A stretch of DNA of 6,906 nucleotides from NCBI GenBank assembly GCA_902478995.1, contig CABSNF010000094.1:1-6906 (forward strand), in the 5' to 3' direction. The number at the start of each line of letters is the position of its first letter. Positions within the stretch are counted from its first letter, which is position 1. Below the pieces are notes generated by a model. That model was not told where the DNA came from, searched no databases, and worked only from the letters and a program-made list of their open reading frames with translations. A program made the position numbers and the translations under genes. The stretch is from an uncultured Collinsella sp. (GTDB lineage: Bacteria; Actinomycetota; Coriobacteriia; Coriobacteriales; Coriobacteriaceae). Shown here one piece after another: positions 4,826-6,906 of this stretch.

Positions 4826-6526
4826 ATGCCAACTAACAGCCAAATTCTGATAGACGGATTCATTTCGGACGAATTCTCTAAGCAGACTGAGTATAGTTCT
4901 AAAGGGGATTACTTTGAACTGTTGGCTTCTTCTCGATACATGGCTCCATACGACCTTGACGACGATGAGATAGCGGAAGGGCTCATTGGAGGGTCGCGAG
5001 ACGGGGGCTGCGATGCTATTTACATCTTCGCCAACAATTATTTCTTGAATGAGGATGTCCAGATTCAAAACTACATTAATCGTGGATCAAGGGTTGAAAT
5101 TGTTATTCTTCAGACTAAGGTTTCAAAATCATTCAAAGAAGACGCGTTCTTGAAGTGGAAGGACACCTGCAATGACCTTCTGACATTCGATAAAAACTTA
5201 AATGATTTCGACGATAAATATTCTGATCGCGTTATCGATACTTTTGGAAGAATAAGAGAAGCGATTCAAGCGGCGGCGATGGCCGGAAACGAAATCCGAA
5301 TGAAGTTCGTGTACATCGCGAATGCGGATTCACCATCGGACGGCGTTAAGATTCAGAAAGAGCAGCTTCCCGCTGCCATTGACGAAATCGTCGGCGTAAG
5401 CCGATTTAGTTCTTCGTGTGTTTTAGTTGGAGCAGACGAATTGATGCGCATCTGGTCGCCTCCCGCAGAGAGTGGGCTTGTTATGCGTTTTTCGGGGTCC
5501 TATGCATCAGTTCCTCAGAGAACGGATGTCTTTGGCCTGGTGTCTTTGTCGGATTACTACCGCTTCCTCACTGACGACCAAGGACAGCTCCGTAGCTATC
5601 TTTTTGAGGCGAACGTCAGAGATTACGAGGGAAATGTTTCAGTCAACAAAGGAATCAGGGAAACGTTGGAGCATCCTAGCGAAGACGATTTCTGGTGGCT
5701 CAACAACGGGGTAACGATACTGGCTTCTGAAGCCTACCAAATAGCAGGAGCAGAAGTGAAAATGGAAGAGCCTCGCATCGTTAATGGACTTCAAACGTCG
5801 TATGAAATATATAAATTTATGGAGTCTCGCACAGAAGACGCCGAAGATTCCAGAAATGTGATGGTAAAAATCCTTGTGCCGGGAAGCGATGAGACCAGAA
5901 ACAGAGTGATACTGGCGACGAACAACCAAACTCAGGTGAAAAAGACATCGCTTCGCGCTACTGACCAAATCCATATCCAGATAGAACTCTACATGAAAAG
6001 AAATGGACTGTATTACGAAAGGCGGAAGAACTATTACAAAAACCAGGGGAGGAAGAGAGAAGAGATCGTAACCCTCTCCTTTCTTGCGCAATGCATGATG
6101 TCGATACTTCTCGGCAGGCCGGATCAGGCAAGGGCAAGACCGTCGACACTTTTGTCTGACGAAGTTCAATATAAGAAAATATTTGGGCAGGATGGCAACC
6201 TTGAGGCTTACTACAGAGCCGCTAGTCTCGGAAAACAGGTTTGCCTGAAGTTTCCACAAATTAAGAGAGACTTAGAGGGTTCCCAAATAAGCGACATAAG
6301 ATTTTACGTGATAATGGGCGTTGCTTCCATGTTGTCCAATAAAGATAGCCTGACATTTGGTGACATAGAGAATCTCGACCTTGACAAGCTTTCAGATGAA
6401 ATTATTCAAACTGTTGCGGACATGGTGATGGATGTTTATCTGGCCCTTGGCGGAACATCCAAAGCTGCTAAGTCTTACGCCATGGCAAGTAAGGTCAAGG
6501 AAAAGATTTCACTACTGTTGCCTTAG
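4826..6526 (+). CDS. AIPR-family (abortive phage infection) protein with nuclease-like N-terminus (566 aa)
   Basis: The centre carries the AIPR family signature: WWLNNGVTI at residues 290-298, PRIVNGLQTS at 316-325 and NNQTQ at 366-370, followed by the helical part with YYERRKNYY. AIPR proteins are named after lactococcal abortive infection and are common in defence islands. The N-terminus resembles a PD-(D/E)xK restriction-endonuclease fold: E31 in the first helix, D59-GGC-D63 and Q96-T-K98 in a hydrophobic strand (IVILQTK). Q-x-K replaces the more usual E-x-K and is a known variant. No membrane segment or signal peptide; expected in the cytoplasm. The start is ATG 4826, with GGAGG at 4814-4818. 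The frame is intact, and a terminator lies 36 bp after the stop, so it is a single-gene unit. It is visibly AT-richer than its neighbours, suggesting transfer. The family call is strong; the nuclease call is from motifs only. Confidence 0.92.
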   Translation: MPTNSQILIDGFISDEFSKQTEYSSKGDYFELLASSRYMAPYDLDDDEIAEGLIGGSRDGGCDAIYIFANNYFLNEDVQIQNYINRGSRVEIVILQTKVSKSFKEDAFLKWKDTCNDLLTFDKNLNDFDDKYSDRVIDTFGRIREAIQAAAMAGNEIRMKFVYIANADSPSDGVKIQKEQLPAAIDEIVGVSRFSSSCVLVGADELMRIWSPPAESGLVMRFSGSYASVPQRTDVFGLVSLSDYYRFLTDDQGQLRSYLFEANVRDYEGNVSVNKGIRETLEHPSEDDFWWLNNGVTILASEAYQIAGAEVKMEEPRIVNGLQTSYEIYKFMESRTEDAEDSRNVMVKILVPGSDETRNRVILATNNQTQVKKTSLRATDQIHIQIELYMKRNGLYYERRKNYYKNQGRKREEIVTLSFLAQCMMSILLGRPDQARARPSTLLSDEVQYKKIFGQDGNLEAYYRAASLGKQVCLKFPQIKRDLEGSQISDIRFYVIMGVASMLSNKDSLTFGDIENLDLDKLSDEIIQTVADMVMDVYLALGGTSKAAKSYAMASKVKEKISLLLP

Positions 6527-6561
6527 GGCAATCCAGGGCTGTTCTCTAGAATGCCATCAGC

Positions 6562-6598
6562 AGAGAGGTCCTTTTTGCAAAGGGCCTCTCTATTTTCG
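6562..6598 (+). terminator. Rho-independent terminator of the AIPR gene
   Basis: AGAGAGGTCCTTT (6562-6574) pairs with AAAGGGCCTCTCT (6579-6591) over 13 bp, with one T/G wobble, around the loop TTGC, followed by ATTTTCG. Confidence 0.88.
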
Positions 6599-6628
6599 TT
6601 CGGTTCCGAACAGTTTGACGATCACTAA

Positions 6629-6739
6629 TCAGCTCGCGTCGTCAACCGCTTCGCTTTCAGCCCCTACCTTGATGCAGGCGTAGGCGACGAGCGTGCACAG
6701 CCCCATACCCATTCCAATCAGGTGCAACAGGAAGGCCAT
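6629..6739 (-). CDS. Small membrane protein (36 aa)
   Basis: Starts at ATG 6739, preceded by AAGGCGAG at a normal distance, and ends in TGA at 6631-6629. It reads MAFLLHLIGMGMGLCTLVAY, then ACIKVGAESEAVDDAS. Residues 3-23 form one membrane helix with glycines, and the tail is acidic and short. I do not recognise the family. It has no cysteine motif or basic charge that would suggest a lantibiotic or a toxin of a known type I system. Its position 9 bp after a minus-strand TAA (6751-6749) suggests it is the last gene of an operon that enters from the right edge. Small size makes the call moderate. Confidence 0.5.
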   Translation of the reverse strand: MAFLLHLIGMGMGLCTLVAYACIKVGAESEAVDDAS

Positions 6740-6748
6740 TTTCTCGCC

Positions 6749-6906
6749 TTACTTTTCGCCTTCGTACGGCTTTTCGGGGGCGAGCCCGTCTGGACGGCGT
6801 GCCATGAGCACGGCGCCACCCTGACGGCGGCCGGCGCCCACGAGACAACCGAGGCTATGTACAGGGCGCAGGGGCAGTAGACCACTGTATGCGGATGAAG
6901 TGCGCT
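6749..6906 (-). CDS. Possible partial gene entering from the right edge
   Basis: A minus frame is open from the window edge to TAA at 6751-6749 and ends PDGLAPEKPYEGEK. Spacing to the small membrane protein gene is operon-like. However, the plus strand has an equally protein-like frame here (ending at TAG 6878-6880 with AHETTEAMYRAQGQ) and a high GC third-position signal. A third, minus frame is also open. I cannot decide between them without the flanking DNA. Confidence 0.22.
   Translation of the reverse strand, partial: RTSSAYSGLLPLRPVHSLGCLVGAGRRQGGAVLMARRPDGLAPEKPYEGEK

Noticed and set aside
5639..6259. 206-residue minus-strand frame
   Set aside because: Antisense to the AIPR core, which has conserved motifs on the plus strand.
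6722..6880. Plus-strand frame with a protein-like end (AHETTEAMYRAQGQ)
   Set aside because: Its GTG start has no ribosome binding site and it overlaps the better-supported 36-residue gene; kept only as a caveat for the right edge.
1..6906. CRISPR arrays, tRNA or rRNA genes
   Set aside because: No spaced direct repeats of array type and no tRNA or rRNA-like sequence seen on either strand.

Overview
The window reads as an accessory stretch of a fairly GC-rich bacterial chromosome, probably actinobacterial and perhaps from the Coriobacteriia. That placement is an inference from high GC at third codon positions, GTG starts, the style of the IS66 remnants and the type of small hypothetical proteins. 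No rRNA, tRNA or core gene is present to confirm it. Many frames are broken, and one long gene is visibly AT-richer than the rest, as expected of a decaying island that takes in foreign DNA.

Layout. Bases 1-470 hold no secure gene, only a doubtful minus-strand reading. A 190-residue single-pass membrane protein (A, 471-1043) is followed by two hairpins and then by a broken small ORF. The end of that ORF overlaps the start of a HEPN-like gene (1318-1953) as TGATG. On the opposite strand lies a second set: a paralogue of A (B, 3311-2739) that is broken by one in-frame TAG, then a hairpin, then a relative of the broken small ORF (2360-2091). The two sets form an inverted duplication of a two-gene unit around the HEPN-like gene.

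Bases 3390-4771 are a dead IS66-family element. Both of its ends are left ends: each has a terminal repeat followed by tnpA reading inward. The inside is a frameshifted tnpA and tnpC on the plus strand meeting a tnpA-tnpB deletion fusion on the minus strand. Its right terminal repeat ends 54 bp before the start of the best gene of the window, an AIPR-family protein (4826-6526) with a nuclease-like N-terminal motif set, its own ribosome binding site and a strong terminator. A 36-residue membrane peptide gene follows on the minus strand (6739-6629).

Functionally, the AIPR gene and perhaps the HEPN-like gene are candidates for phage defence; both links rest on family knowledge and sequence motifs. 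The A/B proteins and the small partner ORF are not recognised. Their repeated gene order is the least explained and most interesting structure here.
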